NCBI RefSeq assembly: GCF_030295385.1
Contig: NZ_AP027079.1
Span: 2,914,001 to 2,978,000, forward strand
Direction of reading: 5' to 3'
Length of the DNA stretch: 64,000 bases
DNA from: Geothrix oryzae
Lineage (GTDB): Bacteria; Acidobacteriota; Holophagae; Holophagales; Holophagaceae
A program made the translations under genes and the position numbers. Below the pieces are notes generated by a model. It saw nothing but the letters and a program-made list of their open reading frames with translations. It searched no databases and had not been told where the DNA came from. Shown piece after piece: positions 23,685 to 31,918 of this stretch. Position 1 is the stretch's first letter. Every line of letters starts with the position of its first letter.

Positions 23685-24386
23685 ATGGATGCCCTCTCGG
23701 TCAACGCCCTCGGCCCGGCCACCCTCGGTGCGCTGAGCGCCCTGCGGCCCGTGCCGCCCGTGGCCGCCCCCCCCGCCCTGGATGGAACGGCTTCCGCGGC
23801 CACCCTTTCCGTTCAGGATCTGGCCCAGGCCCTGTTCCAGCGGGCCCTCCAGACCGCCGTCCTGTCCCCCCTGGCGGAGCCCAGTGGCGGCAGCCTCGGC
23901 CTGGTGCAGGAAACCGCCGCCCCGCTGCTGGCGGCCCTGACCGCCCCCCAGGCGGCCGCGACCCCCACCGCGGCGGCGGATGCCACCACCTCAGCCATCA
24001 CCCCGGCCATCACCCCACCGGCCGCCGCCACCGAGACCTCCACCACGGCCCCTCCCGCCAACCCGCCCGCGGCCGTCCCCGCGGAAGCCCCGGCCACCCA
24101 GGATGCCTTCGCCCAGGGCTCGAGCCTGGAGTTCGCCCTCCAGACCGCGCTGCGCTTCGGGGCCGGGGTCGGCGCCCCGGCGGCGCCGGCCTTGGCGGCC
24201 ACCCCGGGGGCCGAGCTGGTGCGCGATGCCGCCGCGGTGCTGCGCACGGGCAACCTGCAGCCCCACGCCGGCGGCCCCGGTCCCGAGGCCTTCGCCCGGC
24301 CCCAGGCCCCCCTCCACCAGGTGCTGCGGAGCTACCAGGTCGTCCCGGCCGCCGAGGCCTCGGTGGGTCTGGATCTCACAGCCTGA
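23685..24386 (+). CDS. Ala/Pro/Thr-rich protein of unknown function
   Basis: A 233-residue protein of strongly biased composition (Ala, Pro, Thr). Residues 1-40 and the C-terminal third (SLEFALQTALRFGAG, LVRDAAAVLRTGN) look like short helices; the middle (about 80-145) is a low-complexity Ala/Pro/Thr linker. No signal peptide is obvious and I recognise no family. The next gene (24477) has similar composition and orientation, suggesting a pair. Function unknown; because of the high GC content a spurious frame cannot be fully excluded. Confidence 0.45.
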   Translation: MDALSVNALGPATLGALSALRPVPPVAAPPALDGTASAATLSVQDLAQALFQRALQTAVLSPLAEPSGGSLGLVQETAAPLLAALTAPQAAATPTAAADATTSAITPAITPPAAATETSTTAPPANPPAAVPAEAPATQDAFAQGSSLEFALQTALRFGAGVGAPAAPALAATPGAELVRDAAAVLRTGNLQPHAGGPGPEAFARPQAPLHQVLRSYQVVPAAEASVGLDLTA

Positions 24387-24476
24387 CCCGGCTGTATTTA
24401 CCGGTCTTGTCCCGGCCTCCCGGGCGCCTCATCCTTGCGGGTGCGCCGGCCGATGAGGCGGTGGGAAGGGGAAGGC

Positions 24477-24953
24477 ATGGACATGAGCGTCACGGGCGTC
24501 CTCAGCGCCTACGCCTACCAGAACACCCTCGCCCGGACCGGGAGCGCCAGCCAGGCCCTCAGTCAGGGCATGGCCGTGGGCCAGTCCCAGGCTGCCCAGG
24601 CCGCGACCCTGCTGAGCAGCGCCGGGACGGTGGACCCGGCCTCCGCCTTGAGCGGAGGGTCCAGCAGCCAAGCCCTAGTGTCCCTCGCCTATGGCGCTTC
24701 GGCTTCCTCTGGGAACGGCCCCGAAGCCGTGCAGGCCATGCTGGCCTCTCTGGGCGGCGGCACCTCCGCGCTGCTGGCCCCTTCGACGGACGGCCTGCCG
24801 GTGTCGGCGGCGGCCCTGACGCCCGCTTCCGCCACGGCCGCCCTGGTGCGCTACGCCTACGACCAGAGCCAGGATCCCAAGGCCGCCGAGCAGCAGGCCA
24901 TCACCGCCGGCCAGCAGGCGCTGCTGAGTTCCGGTCTGAACCTGCTGGGGTGA
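24477..24953 (+). CDS. Ala/Ser-rich protein of unknown function
   Basis: A 158-residue protein (MDMSVTGVLSAYAYQNTLA...). It is rich in Ala, Ser, Gly and Gln, with predicted helices and no membrane segment or signal peptide. GGAAGGGGAAGGC gives a strong ribosome site before the chosen ATG, so translation is likely. It follows the Ala/Pro-rich gene by 90 bases. I recognise no family; the start reminds of small structural or flagellar-associated proteins, but nothing specific supports that. Confidence 0.55.
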   Translation: MDMSVTGVLSAYAYQNTLARTGSASQALSQGMAVGQSQAAQAATLLSSAGTVDPASALSGGSSSQALVSLAYGASASSGNGPEAVQAMLASLGGGTSALLAPSTDGLPVSAAALTPASATAALVRYAYDQSQDPKAAEQQAITAGQQALLSSGLNLLG

Positions 24954-25050
24954 AGGCCCCTGACCGGGTCTGGCGGGGCCTGGCCGGACTTGGCTGGGTC
25001 CGGCTGGGCCTGACCGGGCTGGGCCCGGCTGGGCGTAGACTGACCGGACC
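24954..25050. repeat. Degenerate CTGG/GGGCCTGAC-type simple repeat
   Basis: The whole gap before folE consists of imperfect iterations such as CTGGCGGGGCCTGG, CCGGCTGGGCCTGAC and CGGGCTGGGCCC. A short relative (GGCCTGACGGGCCTGACC) occurs at 48227-48244. No coding or RNA feature was seen in it. Confidence 0.55.
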
Positions 25051-25629
25051 ATGCCCGATCCCATGCCGTCCGATCTCATGCCCCCATCCTTCGATCGTGC
25101 CGCCGCCGAGGCCGCCGTCCGCGCGCTGCTGCGGAGCTTCGGCCAGGATGCGGACGCGCCGGAGCTGAAGGACACGCCCGCCCGGGTGGCCGAGTTCTGG
25201 ACCGAGCGGCTGGCGGGCTACGGCATCGACCTGGCCACCGAGCTGAAGCCCCTGCCCGGCGACCTCTCCCCCGTGCCCGTCATCCTCGAGCGCATCCCCT
25301 TCGTGAGCACCTGCGAGCACCACCTGGCGCCCTTCGAGGGCCACGCCACGATCGGCTATCTGCCAGGAGCCGGCGGCACCGTGGGCCTCAGCAAGCTCGT
25401 GCGCGTGGTGCAGGCCTATGCCTGGCGTCTGCAGGTGCAGGAGCGCATGGCCCAGCAGATCGCCGACGCCCTGCGCACCCACCTGCGCCCCGCCGCCTGG
25501 GGCGTGCAGCTCGTGGCCGTGCACACCTGCATGGGCCACCGCGGCGTAAAGACCCCCGGCGTGCCCGTGCGCACCACCCTCATGGGCGGCGCCTGGGAGC
25601 AGCAGCCTCCCGTCCCCTTCCGCCTCTGA
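25051..25629 (+). CDS. folE: GTP cyclohydrolase I
   Basis: A 192-residue enzyme making dihydroneopterin triphosphate, the first step of folate (and some pterin or queuosine) synthesis. The zinc ligands are present in STCEHHLAPFEG (Cys and His) and in HTCMGHRGV (second Cys), and the substrate block GLSKLVRVVQAYAWRLQVQERM is intact. It is of the zinc-dependent FolE1 type. It is followed at 8 bases by the STAS-like gene. Confidence 0.94.
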   Translation: MPDPMPSDLMPPSFDRAAAEAAVRALLRSFGQDADAPELKDTPARVAEFWTERLAGYGIDLATELKPLPGDLSPVPVILERIPFVSTCEHHLAPFEGHATIGYLPGAGGTVGLSKLVRVVQAYAWRLQVQERMAQQIADALRTHLRPAAWGVQLVAVHTCMGHRGVKTPGVPVRTTLMGGAWEQQPPVPFRL

Positions 25630-25637
25630 GCGCCGCC

Positions 25638-26021
25638 ATGTTCCGCGTGACCTCCGATCCCCACCGGAACCGGCTCTACATCACGCTGTCGGGCCATCTC
25701 GAAGGCACCGAGCGCCAGGAGAGCCTGAAGGCCATCCTCGCCGAGGCCAGCCGTCTGGATCCGGGCTTCGGCGTGGTCACCGACATCTCCGCCCTCCACC
25801 CCTCCGACCAGGAGGGCTTCAAGGACTTCCTCCGCGCCAAGTCCGCCCTGAAGCTCCGGGGCGTCGGCCCCATCGTCCGCGTGGTGAAGATCCCCCTCAG
25901 CCGCCTGCAGGTGACCCGCGTCTCCGAGGCCGCCGGGTACGAAGCCCACAGCGTGGACAGCCTCGAAGCCGCCGACCGGCACCTGGATGCCCTGCAGGCC
26001 GGATCGGGCCCCGAGGCTTGA
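25638..26021 (+). CDS. STAS-like domain protein
   Basis: A 127-residue protein with a beta-strand start RNRLYITLSGHLEGTERQESLKAILAEA and a DISAL segment, resembling SpoIIAA/STAS-type or the related DUF of acidobacterial and myxobacterial genomes. The usual phosphorylatable serine is not clear. It lies 8 bases after folE and may be cotranscribed; its function is not indicated. Confidence 0.55.
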   Translation: MFRVTSDPHRNRLYITLSGHLEGTERQESLKAILAEASRLDPGFGVVTDISALHPSDQEGFKDFLRAKSALKLRGVGPIVRVVKIPLSRLQVTRVSEAAGYEAHSVDSLEAADRHLDALQAGSGPEA

Positions 26022-26088
26022 TCCCCGGTCGGGGGATTGGGCGCATCATGATGTCCAAACGAACCTCGATTCATGGATGGGCGCGCGC

Positions 26089-26493
26089 ATGAAAGCAATC
26101 CTGCGATCTCTGGGGGCGGTGGCGGCCGGCCTGGCGCTGGCCTTCGTCCTGGTGATCGGCGTCGAGCTGCTCAGCTCGGTGGTCCACCCCTTTCCCGTCC
26201 CCTTCGATGGCGACATCCCCGCCCATGTGCGGCGCTACCCGGGCTGGGTGCTGAGTGGGGTGGTCTTCGCCTGGGGGGCGACCTTCGTCCTCGCCACCGG
26301 GGTCGCCTCCCGGATCGGAAACCGGATGACGGGGGCGGTCGTCGGGGGCCTGCTGGCCTGCGCGCTGCTCTTCAACCTGGCCATGCTGCCGTATGCGCCG
26401 TGGTTCAAGGTCGCCATGCTCCTGGCGTGCCCCTTCGCCTGCTGGGCGGGCGTCCGCCTGGGCCAGGCGCGCGCCGCAGCGGACGGATCATGA
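26089..26493 (+). CDS. Small integral membrane protein
   Basis: A 134-residue protein with four likely membrane segments (about residues 8-30, 50-72, 80-100, 105-122). The periplasmic loop HPFPVPFDGDIPAHVRRYPGW is reminiscent of a recurrent acidobacterial/planctomycete membrane family, as is that of the next gene. The start is uncertain; a Met four codons upstream is possible. The next gene (26561) encodes a protein of the same build, so the two may be paralogues in tandem. Confidence 0.6.
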   Translation: MKAILRSLGAVAAGLALAFVLVIGVELLSSVVHPFPVPFDGDIPAHVRRYPGWVLSGVVFAWGATFVLATGVASRIGNRMTGAVVGGLLACALLFNLAMLPYAPWFKVAMLLACPFACWAGVRLGQARAAADGS

Positions 26494-26560
26494 GGGCCCG
26501 ATGAGGATCAGCCCCCACCCGCGGGCCGAACCCTCGGCTCCTGCCCCCTGGAGACCCCTC

Positions 26561-26995
26561 ATGGCCAAGGTTCTTCGCCTGCTCCTCGCGGTGCTGCTCG
26601 GGTTCGTCGTCGGCAGCCTCGTCAACGGGGGGCTCATCCTCCTCAGCGGCAAGGTCATCCCCCCGCCGGCCGGGGCCGATGTGACGACCACCGAAGGGTT
26701 GAAGGCCTCCCTGCACCTCTTCGAGGCGAAGCACTTCATCTTCCCCTTCCTGGCCCACGCGCTGGGAACGCTTTCCGGCGCCTTCGTGGCGGGCCTGCTG
26801 GCGCCCCGCCGATCCGCCCTTCCCGCCTACACCGTGGGCGGGCTCTTCCTGCTGGGCGGCCTGGCCAGCGTCCTCATGCTCCCGGCCCCGGCCTGGTTCA
26901 GCACCCTCGACCTCGTGCTGGCCTACCTGCCCGCCGCGTGGCTCGGGCAGGCTTTGGCGATTCAAATTCAAAGTGACCGAAATAGTGACGACTAA
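26561..26995 (+). CDS. Small integral membrane protein
   Basis: A 144-residue protein with four likely membrane segments, beginning MAKVLRLLLAVLLGFVVG. The layout (helix, soluble loop with GLKASLHLFEAKHFIFPF, then three helices with HALGTLSGAFVAGLLAPRR between) mirrors the preceding gene, suggesting an old tandem duplication. No family name can be given with confidence. Confidence 0.6.
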   Translation: MAKVLRLLLAVLLGFVVGSLVNGGLILLSGKVIPPPAGADVTTTEGLKASLHLFEAKHFIFPFLAHALGTLSGAFVAGLLAPRRSALPAYTVGGLFLLGGLASVLMLPAPAWFSTLDLVLAYLPAAWLGQALAIQIQSDRNSDD

Positions 26996-27033
26996 GTTTT
27001 TATTAGGCCTATTCTCTGTGAGGATTTCGTATT

Positions 27034-27429
27034 ATGAATCAGCCAAGCGACAAGAATACTGGTATCGAACATGAGTTCCGCCAACTTGAGCATGTCTACA
27101 GCACCTATCTCAATGCGAAGATCACAGCGTCAAACAAATATTCATTGGATGATCCAAGGAGGGTCGAGGCTGATCTAAGCGAGTTAGAAAAGGCTCATTT
27201 GCATCTTCTACAGAGCAAACTCAGCGCGACAATTGCGCAAGAAAAATTAAAAGGTATGGCTAGGACTGCCGCAGAAAATGCTAATTTTAGCAAAATATTG
27301 TTAATTCTTAACCTTGTCATAGCCACTGCAACAATAGTTTATGTCTGGATTACATGGCGGTCGGTCTCGGCAATGCAAGAGAACAACGAGATTCAACGGC
27401 AACTCCTTCAGCTCCAAAAGTCTAAATGA
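27034..27429 (+). CDS. AT-rich orphan protein with one membrane segment and coiled coil
   Basis: A 131-residue protein (MNQPSDKNTGIEHEFRQLEH...). A charged N-terminal region likely to form coiled coil (about residues 10-80) is followed by one hydrophobic segment (about 88-108) and a short Gln-rich tail. Its codons are AT-rich (AAA, TTA, ATT, AAT) in strong contrast to every neighbour, so it is probably a recent acquisition. A AGGATTTCGTATT leader holds a weak ribosome site. Function unknown; such proteins are often components of mobile-element cargo. Confidence 0.6.
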   Translation: MNQPSDKNTGIEHEFRQLEHVYSTYLNAKITASNKYSLDDPRRVEADLSELEKAHLHLLQSKLSATIAQEKLKGMARTAAENANFSKILLILNLVIATATIVYVWITWRSVSAMQENNEIQRQLLQLQKSK

Positions 27430-27715
27430 ATTTTTATGATACCAAATCACACTTTAAATTTTGATTCAATATGCATTATCGCCCTTTCTTTTATTTTCTC
27501 TACCTCTCAGTTCATTACTTTGATGCAGGCTGGGTCGTTACATCCCCATTGCCAGGCCTGGCAAGGCTTGATCATTTGGCACTGATCTTGTTCATGAGCC
27601 CACAACGGCTTGATTTCATCCCCTAACCGCCCCCATTCCCTCTTCCGCCGTTGCAAGTCGCCCTTCAACCATGGCTTTCTGCATCGTTCTCTTCTTCTGC
27701 AGGACTGGAGGTCAC
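27430..27715. other. AT-rich non-coding patch
   Basis: These 286 bases continue the low-GC composition of the preceding gene for about 100 bases and then return toward the chromosomal norm. I see no credible gene, inverted terminal repeats or tRNA. It probably marks the right end of an acquired segment. Confidence 0.4.
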
Positions 27716-28183
27716 ATGAGAGGGATGGCGGCAGGACTGAGCCTGGGGTTGGGCCTGGGATTGATGGTGGGCTGTTCGGTCACGGCGAAGCTCTATCCGG
27801 TCCAGACCGCACCGGTGTCTGCGCCGGAGCCGTCCGCCCAGCCCCTGGTCGCGGAGCTGGTGTTCGCCGGGCTCGGCAAGTCGGGCACGGTCACGGTGCC
27901 GGTGGCCGCGGGCGAGGTGTGCCGGGGCCCCTATTCCTTCATGGAACCCAACCCCGCCACGCTGGACAAGAACACCCTTTCGGCGGCCTGGGACCAGGTC
28001 TACGGGCCGGGCTACTATGTGGCGCATGTCCTGGGCATGTACCACGCGGTCACGGAACTGAGGGGCAGCCAGGGCACCATCCTGTGGATGGATTTCTACC
28101 GGACGCCCGGCGAGGGGCGGGGTTCCCAGATCCTGGGCGTGGCCAAGGACAATCGGTCGAACCTCTACAAGGTCGTGTTCTGA
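27716..28183 (+). CDS. Lipoprotein of unknown function
   Basis: A 155-residue predicted lipoprotein: the signal peptide ends in LMVGC (lipobox). GGAGGTCAC precedes the ATG, deciding the start. The mature part has PLVAELVFAGLGKSGTVTVPV and YYVAHVLGMYHAVTELRGSQG, which I do not recognise. Composition is normal for the genome, in contrast to the AT-rich patch upstream. Role in the envelope unknown. Confidence 0.65.
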   Translation: MRGMAAGLSLGLGLGLMVGCSVTAKLYPVQTAPVSAPEPSAQPLVAELVFAGLGKSGTVTVPVAAGEVCRGPYSFMEPNPATLDKNTLSAAWDQVYGPGYYVAHVLGMYHAVTELRGSQGTILWMDFYRTPGEGRGSQILGVAKDNRSNLYKVVF

Positions 28184-28247
28184 TCTCCCGGTCCGAGCCG
28201 CGGCGCCCGGTCCGAGCCCCCGCCTTCACCGAGTTCCTGGAGCCCCC

Positions 28248-28649
28248 ATGCTGACCCGCCTCTCCCCCAGGACCGCCGCCCGCGCGCTGACCGAGTTCTG
28301 GTCGCCCCGCGTGATCGGCGAGCTTGATGATGCGTATGTGAAGGTGGCCAAGCTGCACGGCTCCCTGACCTGGCACAGCCACGAGCACGAGGACGAGCTG
28401 TTCTTCATCCTCAAGGGGCACCTGCGGATCGAGCTGGAGGACGGGGTTGTGACGCTTGGCGAGGGCGACCTGTTCATCGTGCCCAAGGGCACGCGCCACA
28501 ACCCGGTCGCCGAGGAGGAGTGCCATGTCCTGCTCGTCGAGCGCAAGACGACCCTGCACACCGGGGAGGTGACGACGGAAAAGACCCGCACCCTCGCCGA
28601 GCAGCTGCGCCCCCTGCCGCTTCCGGGCGCCGGAGGCGACGGGTCTTGA
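28248..28649 (+). CDS. Cupin domain protein
   Basis: A 133-residue single-domain cupin. The metal-binding motif 1 is seen as HSHEHEDELFFILKGHLRIE (two His, Glu, later His) and motif 2 as GDLFIVPKGTRHNPVAEE. Such cupins bind small ligands or act as mannose-6-phosphate isomerase-like or auxin-like proteins; the role is not specified by sequence. Its stop overlaps the start of the glycosidase gene by one base (TGATG), so they are translationally coupled. Confidence 0.82.
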   Translation: MLTRLSPRTAARALTEFWSPRVIGELDDAYVKVAKLHGSLTWHSHEHEDELFFILKGHLRIELEDGVVTLGEGDLFIVPKGTRHNPVAEEECHVLLVERKTTLHTGEVTTEKTRTLAEQLRPLPLPGAGGDGS

Positions 28650-29695
28650 TGCGGGCCGCCCGGGGAGTCGCCTGGGGAGCCGCCGGATGGGGCTGGGCGT
28701 TCCTCCAGAGGCTCCGGGTGTTCCGGCCTGAGGCGACACGGCTCGAAACCCCGCCGGCGGTGGGCCTGGGGGTGGACCTGGGGGAGAGCTTCCTCCTGGG
28801 CGCGAACCTCCCCTGGCTCTCCTGCGGCAACGATTTCGGAAGCAACGCCTGGCATCCCGAGGGGGGGATCGCGGCGCCGGGAAACCTCGCGCGAACCCGG
28901 CAGGCCTTCGCCGCGCTGCAGCGGGACGGGATCACCTGCCTCCGCTGGTTCCTGTTCGCGGACGGGCGCTCGGGCATCGCCACGGATCCGGCCGGGCGGC
29001 CCCTGGGCCTGGATTCCCGCGTCTTTCCCGACCTTGACCTGGCCTTCGCCCTGGCCGCCGACCACGGCCTTCGCCTCCTGCCCGTCTGCTTCGATTTCCT
29101 CCTGTGCGGGCCGGAGGCGTGGACCCATGGGGTGCAACTGGGCGGCCGGAGCGAATGGCTCCGCGATGCGGCCCAATGGCAGACCCTGGAAGAGGAGGTG
29201 CTGGCGCCCGTGTTCCAGCGGTACGGAACGCACCCCGCCCTCCTCGCCTGGGACCTCTTCAACGAGCCGGAGTGGGCCGCGTTCGGGATGGGGTGGGAGG
29301 GGGCCGGCGTTCAGCCCTGGACGCTCCGGGCCCGCCTCCGGCGGATGGCCGCACTGGCCCATCGCCACGGGGACCGGCCCGTGACCGTGGGGCTCGGCAC
29401 CACCCGGGGGCTGCCCCTGGTGCGCGGCATCGGCCTGGACCTCTATCAGATCCACTGGTACGACCAGCACGATGCGGCCTCCCCCTTGGACCGCCCCGTG
29501 GCGCGCCTGGGCCTGGACCGGCCCCTGCTGCTGGGGGAATACCCCACCCGGAATTCCCGCCTGAGCCCGGCCCAGATCGTGGCGCTGGCCCGCCAGCATG
29601 GCTACTGCGGGGCCCTGGCCTGGTCGGTCCTGGCAGAGGACGCCTCCTCGGGTTTGCCCTCGACGGTCCGGCCCGCCGGCGCGCCGCCCTCCTGA
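28649..29695 (+). CDS. Glycoside hydrolase family 5-like protein
   Basis: A 348-residue (beta/alpha)8-type glycosidase. The acid/base is in LAWDLFNEPEW (Glu206 in NEP) and the likely nucleophile in PLLLGEYPT (Glu297); LYQIHWYD before it is typical of GH5 (cellulase/mannanase clan). No signal peptide is evident, so it may be cytoplasmic or use another route. It is coupled to the upstream cupin gene by a TGATG overlap. Activity against a specific polysaccharide cannot be told. Confidence 0.72.
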   Translation: MRAARGVAWGAAGWGWAFLQRLRVFRPEATRLETPPAVGLGVDLGESFLLGANLPWLSCGNDFGSNAWHPEGGIAAPGNLARTRQAFAALQRDGITCLRWFLFADGRSGIATDPAGRPLGLDSRVFPDLDLAFALAADHGLRLLPVCFDFLLCGPEAWTHGVQLGGRSEWLRDAAQWQTLEEEVLAPVFQRYGTHPALLAWDLFNEPEWAAFGMGWEGAGVQPWTLRARLRRMAALAHRHGDRPVTVGLGTTRGLPLVRGIGLDLYQIHWYDQHDAASPLDRPVARLGLDRPLLLGEYPTRNSRLSPAQIVALARQHGYCGALAWSVLAEDASSGLPSTVRPAGAPPS

Positions 29696-29754
29696 AGCTC
29701 GGAGGCCCAGGGAGTGGACACGCCCTGGCGCATCGCTTCCGGTAGCATGGCCCC

Positions 29755-30072
29755 ATGTCCCTCCCCACCCCGGAACTCAGGCTCGGCTACGAGCTGTTCT
29801 CCAAGCTGCTGACCTGGGCGGCGGGCAAGCGCCAGTCCAAGCGGTTGGAGGCGCTGAAATCCGCGGCCTTCCAGGAGCTGTTGAAAGGCGAGGGGGCGGA
29901 CCTGGAGCTGGTGGCCTCGGTGCTGAAGGAGATCCACAAGGCGGCGGACACCTCAGCCAAGGCCATCCGCCTGGAGAGCCTGTACGACAGCGCCACCCAG
30001 CCCCCCGCCAAGGCCAAGAAGCCCGAGCGGCGCCGAAGGGCGGCCAAGAAGGAGCCGGGCCCCAAGGGTTGA
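29755..30072 (+). CDS. Small basic-tailed protein, unknown function
   Basis: A 105-residue protein with a helical N-terminal two thirds (ELRLGYELFSKLLTWAAGKR, LVASVLKEIHKAADTSAKAI) and a Lys/Arg/Pro-rich tail (KPERRRRAAKKEPG) of the type that binds nucleic acid. I recognise no family. It stands alone, convergent with the CPBP protease gene. Confidence 0.55.
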   Translation: MSLPTPELRLGYELFSKLLTWAAGKRQSKRLEALKSAAFQELLKGEGADLELVASVLKEIHKAADTSAKAIRLESLYDSATQPPAKAKKPERRRRAAKKEPGPKG

Positions 30073-30099
30073 AGATCTGAGCCCGAGATTCGAGTCCGT

Positions 30100-30996
30100 C
30101 TAGGCGGACTCGGGATGCCAGGGCTCCGGCATGGTGCTGATGGGAGCCGCGCCGCGGCCCTTCCAGCGCCAAAGCAGGACGATGCCCACCAGGACGGCGA
30201 TCACGCCTAAGACGCTGGCTTCCAGCCCGAAGGCCCCGCCGCTCACCCACTCCGGCCGGCCATGGAAGACCGGCCGCACCCAGCCGTGCTGGGCCGCGGT
30301 GCCGCTGACCCCGAAGCCGAGAACCGTGCCTTGGGTCCAGTTCCAGCCCAGGTGAATGCCGATGGGCAGAGCCAGGCTGCGGGTGCGGAGGTAGCCCAGG
30401 CCCAGGAACACGGCGGCGAGGGCGATGTCGAGGGTGGCCCAGAGCTTCGTCGCGCCGTGCATGCCGGGGTTGCCCCAGTGGGCGAACCCGAAGAAGAGCG
30501 CGAGGATCACCTGCGCAGGCCAGGCGCCCACGCCGTCCAGCAGACGCTGGAAGACGAAGCCTCGGAACAGGTTCTCCTCCCAGCAGGCCACCAGCGCGAA
30601 CACCACGAAACCCTGGCTCAGGGCCCGGAAGCTGCGGGCGGGATCCAACTCCCAGGTCACGCCGCCCACACCCCAGAGCAGGCCGGCCGCCAGCACCATC
30701 ACGCCGACGCCCAGCAGGGTGCCCCAGGCGAATTCCCCGGCCCACCGGCCGTCCAGCCGCCACCCGGTGCTGGCGAGGGACTCCTTGCGCAGCCGCGTGC
30801 AGATCCAGGCCGCCAGCAGGGACACCCCGAAGAGCAGCCCCACCACCCAGTCCCCGCTGCGGACGCCGAGCCGCTTGAGCCCGGGGACCAGAAGCAGCTG
30901 GAAGCCGGCGAGGCAGCCCGCCAGGAGGGCCAGGTAGATGAGCGCCCACCATCCGTTTCGAAGACCCTTGTCTTCATTGAAAAAAAGGGACTTCAT
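30100..30996 (-). CDS. CPBP family intramembrane metalloprotease
   Basis: A 298-residue membrane protein with about eight hydrophobic segments. The Abi/CAAX-type motifs are present: WEENLFRG (Glu140, Glu141), FAHWGNPG (His172) and GIHLGWN (His214), as in Rce1-like proteases that are often linked to bacteriocin self-immunity or membrane protein processing. Its partner here is not evident. It is convergent with the small basic-tailed gene. Confidence 0.85.
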   Translation of the reverse strand: MKSLFFNEDKGLRNGWWALIYLALLAGCLAGFQLLLVPGLKRLGVRSGDWVVGLLFGVSLLAAWICTRLRKESLASTGWRLDGRWAGEFAWGTLLGVGVMVLAAGLLWGVGGVTWELDPARSFRALSQGFVVFALVACWEENLFRGFVFQRLLDGVGAWPAQVILALFFGFAHWGNPGMHGATKLWATLDIALAAVFLGLGYLRTRSLALPIGIHLGWNWTQGTVLGFGVSGTAAQHGWVRPVFHGRPEWVSGGAFGLEASVLGVIAVLVGIVLLWRWKGRGAAPISTMPEPWHPESA

Positions 30997-31043
30997 GCGG
31001 GTCTCCGGGCTGAAGTTGAGCTACGCCCGGGAGCTGGGATCGT

Positions 31044-31415
31044 TTACGGGCGCTCGACGAAGGCCCGTAGGCGGCTCAGGGCATCGTCCCACTGCCGCGA
31101 AATGCGCTCGAGGTACCGATGCGCATCGTCGAGCCGCTTGGGTTCGAGCTCCCAGATGCGCTCGCGCCCCTGGCGGCGGCTCCGCACCAGGCCGGCCCCG
31201 GACAACACGCCGAGGTGCTTGGTGATGGCCTGCCGGGACACGGCGGCGGAGCGGCTCAGGCCCGCGATCGAGAGGGGCCCGCCGGCGCACAGGCGGGCGA
31301 CCAGCTGCAGCCGCGTCCGGTCGCCCAGGGCCGCGAAGAGCGGGGCGGCCTCCCGGACGGGGATTGGGGCGGGGATCCGGGCGGGGGCGTTCAAGCCGCC
31401 CTCACCCGGCGACAT
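31044..31415 (-). CDS. ArsR family transcriptional regulator (SRPBCC-associated)
   Basis: A 123-residue winged-helix regulator: LFAALGDRTRLQLVARL and the recognition helix SRSAAVSRQAITKHLGVL are typical. It lacks the cysteine metal site of arsenic-type ArsR. It overlaps the SRPBCC gene upstream by 14 bases, a frequently conserved pair in which the ArsR controls the operon. A GCAAC-N6-GTTGC repeat lies upstream of the pair. Confidence 0.86.
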   Translation of the reverse strand: MSPGEGGLNAPARIPAPIPVREAAPLFAALGDRTRLQLVARLCAGGPLSIAGLSRSAAVSRQAITKHLGVLSGAGLVRSRRQGRERIWELEPKRLDDAHRYLERISRQWDDALSRLRAFVERP

Positions 31416-31860
31416 GGCGCTGAAGGTTGCCCAGCTGCTCGGCCCACCCTCCGCTGTTCATCCGGAAGGCCGCCTCGCGCCGGTTCGCGGGGATCTGGTC
31501 GAAGCCCGATTCGACCACCGTGAGCCGCGTCCCCTCGGCCACCGCTTCGAGCCAGAACTCGACGAGCGTGGTGGGCTCGCCCGAGTAGTCCACCTCCGGA
31601 TCGACCGAAGCCGGGTGCCAGCGGAACGAGAACAGCGTCTGGGCGACCATCTGCTCCACCCACACCTCCATGGTGAGGTGTTCGTAGCCCGGGTAGGTGA
31701 TCGAGCCCCGGGTGCGCCGGCCGGGCAGGAAGGGGCCCTCCAGCTTCACCCGGAACCAGGCGCCGAAGGCCTCGGCGTCCACGAGCGCCTGCCAGACGCG
31801 CGCTTGCGGCGCCCGCAGCAGGATCTCCTTCTCGATGCGATCGAGGCTCGATGGGCCCAT
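31402..31860 (-). CDS. SRPBCC (AHSA1-like) domain protein
   Basis: A 152-residue START-like protein: IEKEILLRAPQARVWQALVD, AFGAWFRVKLEGPFLPG and the C-terminal WAEQLGNLQRHV helix are family features. The ATG after GGAGGTTGCCC was chosen. It forms a coupled operon with the ArsR-type gene. The ligand is unknown. Confidence 0.83.
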   Translation of the reverse strand: MGPSSLDRIEKEILLRAPQARVWQALVDAEAFGAWFRVKLEGPFLPGRRTRGSITYPGYEHLTMEVWVEQMVAQTLFSFRWHPASVDPEVDYSGEPTTLVEFWLEAVAEGTRLTVVESGFDQIPANRREAAFRMNSGGWAEQLGNLQRHVAG

Positions 31861-31902
31861 GGGCAACCTCCGGATGGCAGGTTAATCCGCGCCTCACCAA
31901 GC

Positions 31903-31918
31903 GCAACCAAGGAGTTGC
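31903..31918. promoter_or_regulatory. GCAAC-N6-GTTGC inverted repeat (probable ArsR-type operator)
   Basis: GCAAC (31903-31907) and GTTGC (31914-31918) form an inverted repeat about 43 bases upstream of the SRPBCC-arsR operon start. Similar GCAAC-type operators are known for SRPBCC-linked ArsR proteins, so autoregulation is plausible. A GGCGCGATCGCGCC palindrome (32012-32025) lies farther off, near the divergent gene. Confidence 0.5.

Noticed and set aside
26996-27715. Possible insertion sequence or prophage remnant
   Set aside because: No transposase or integrase coding, no terminal inverted repeats or target duplication were seen; only composition is unusual.
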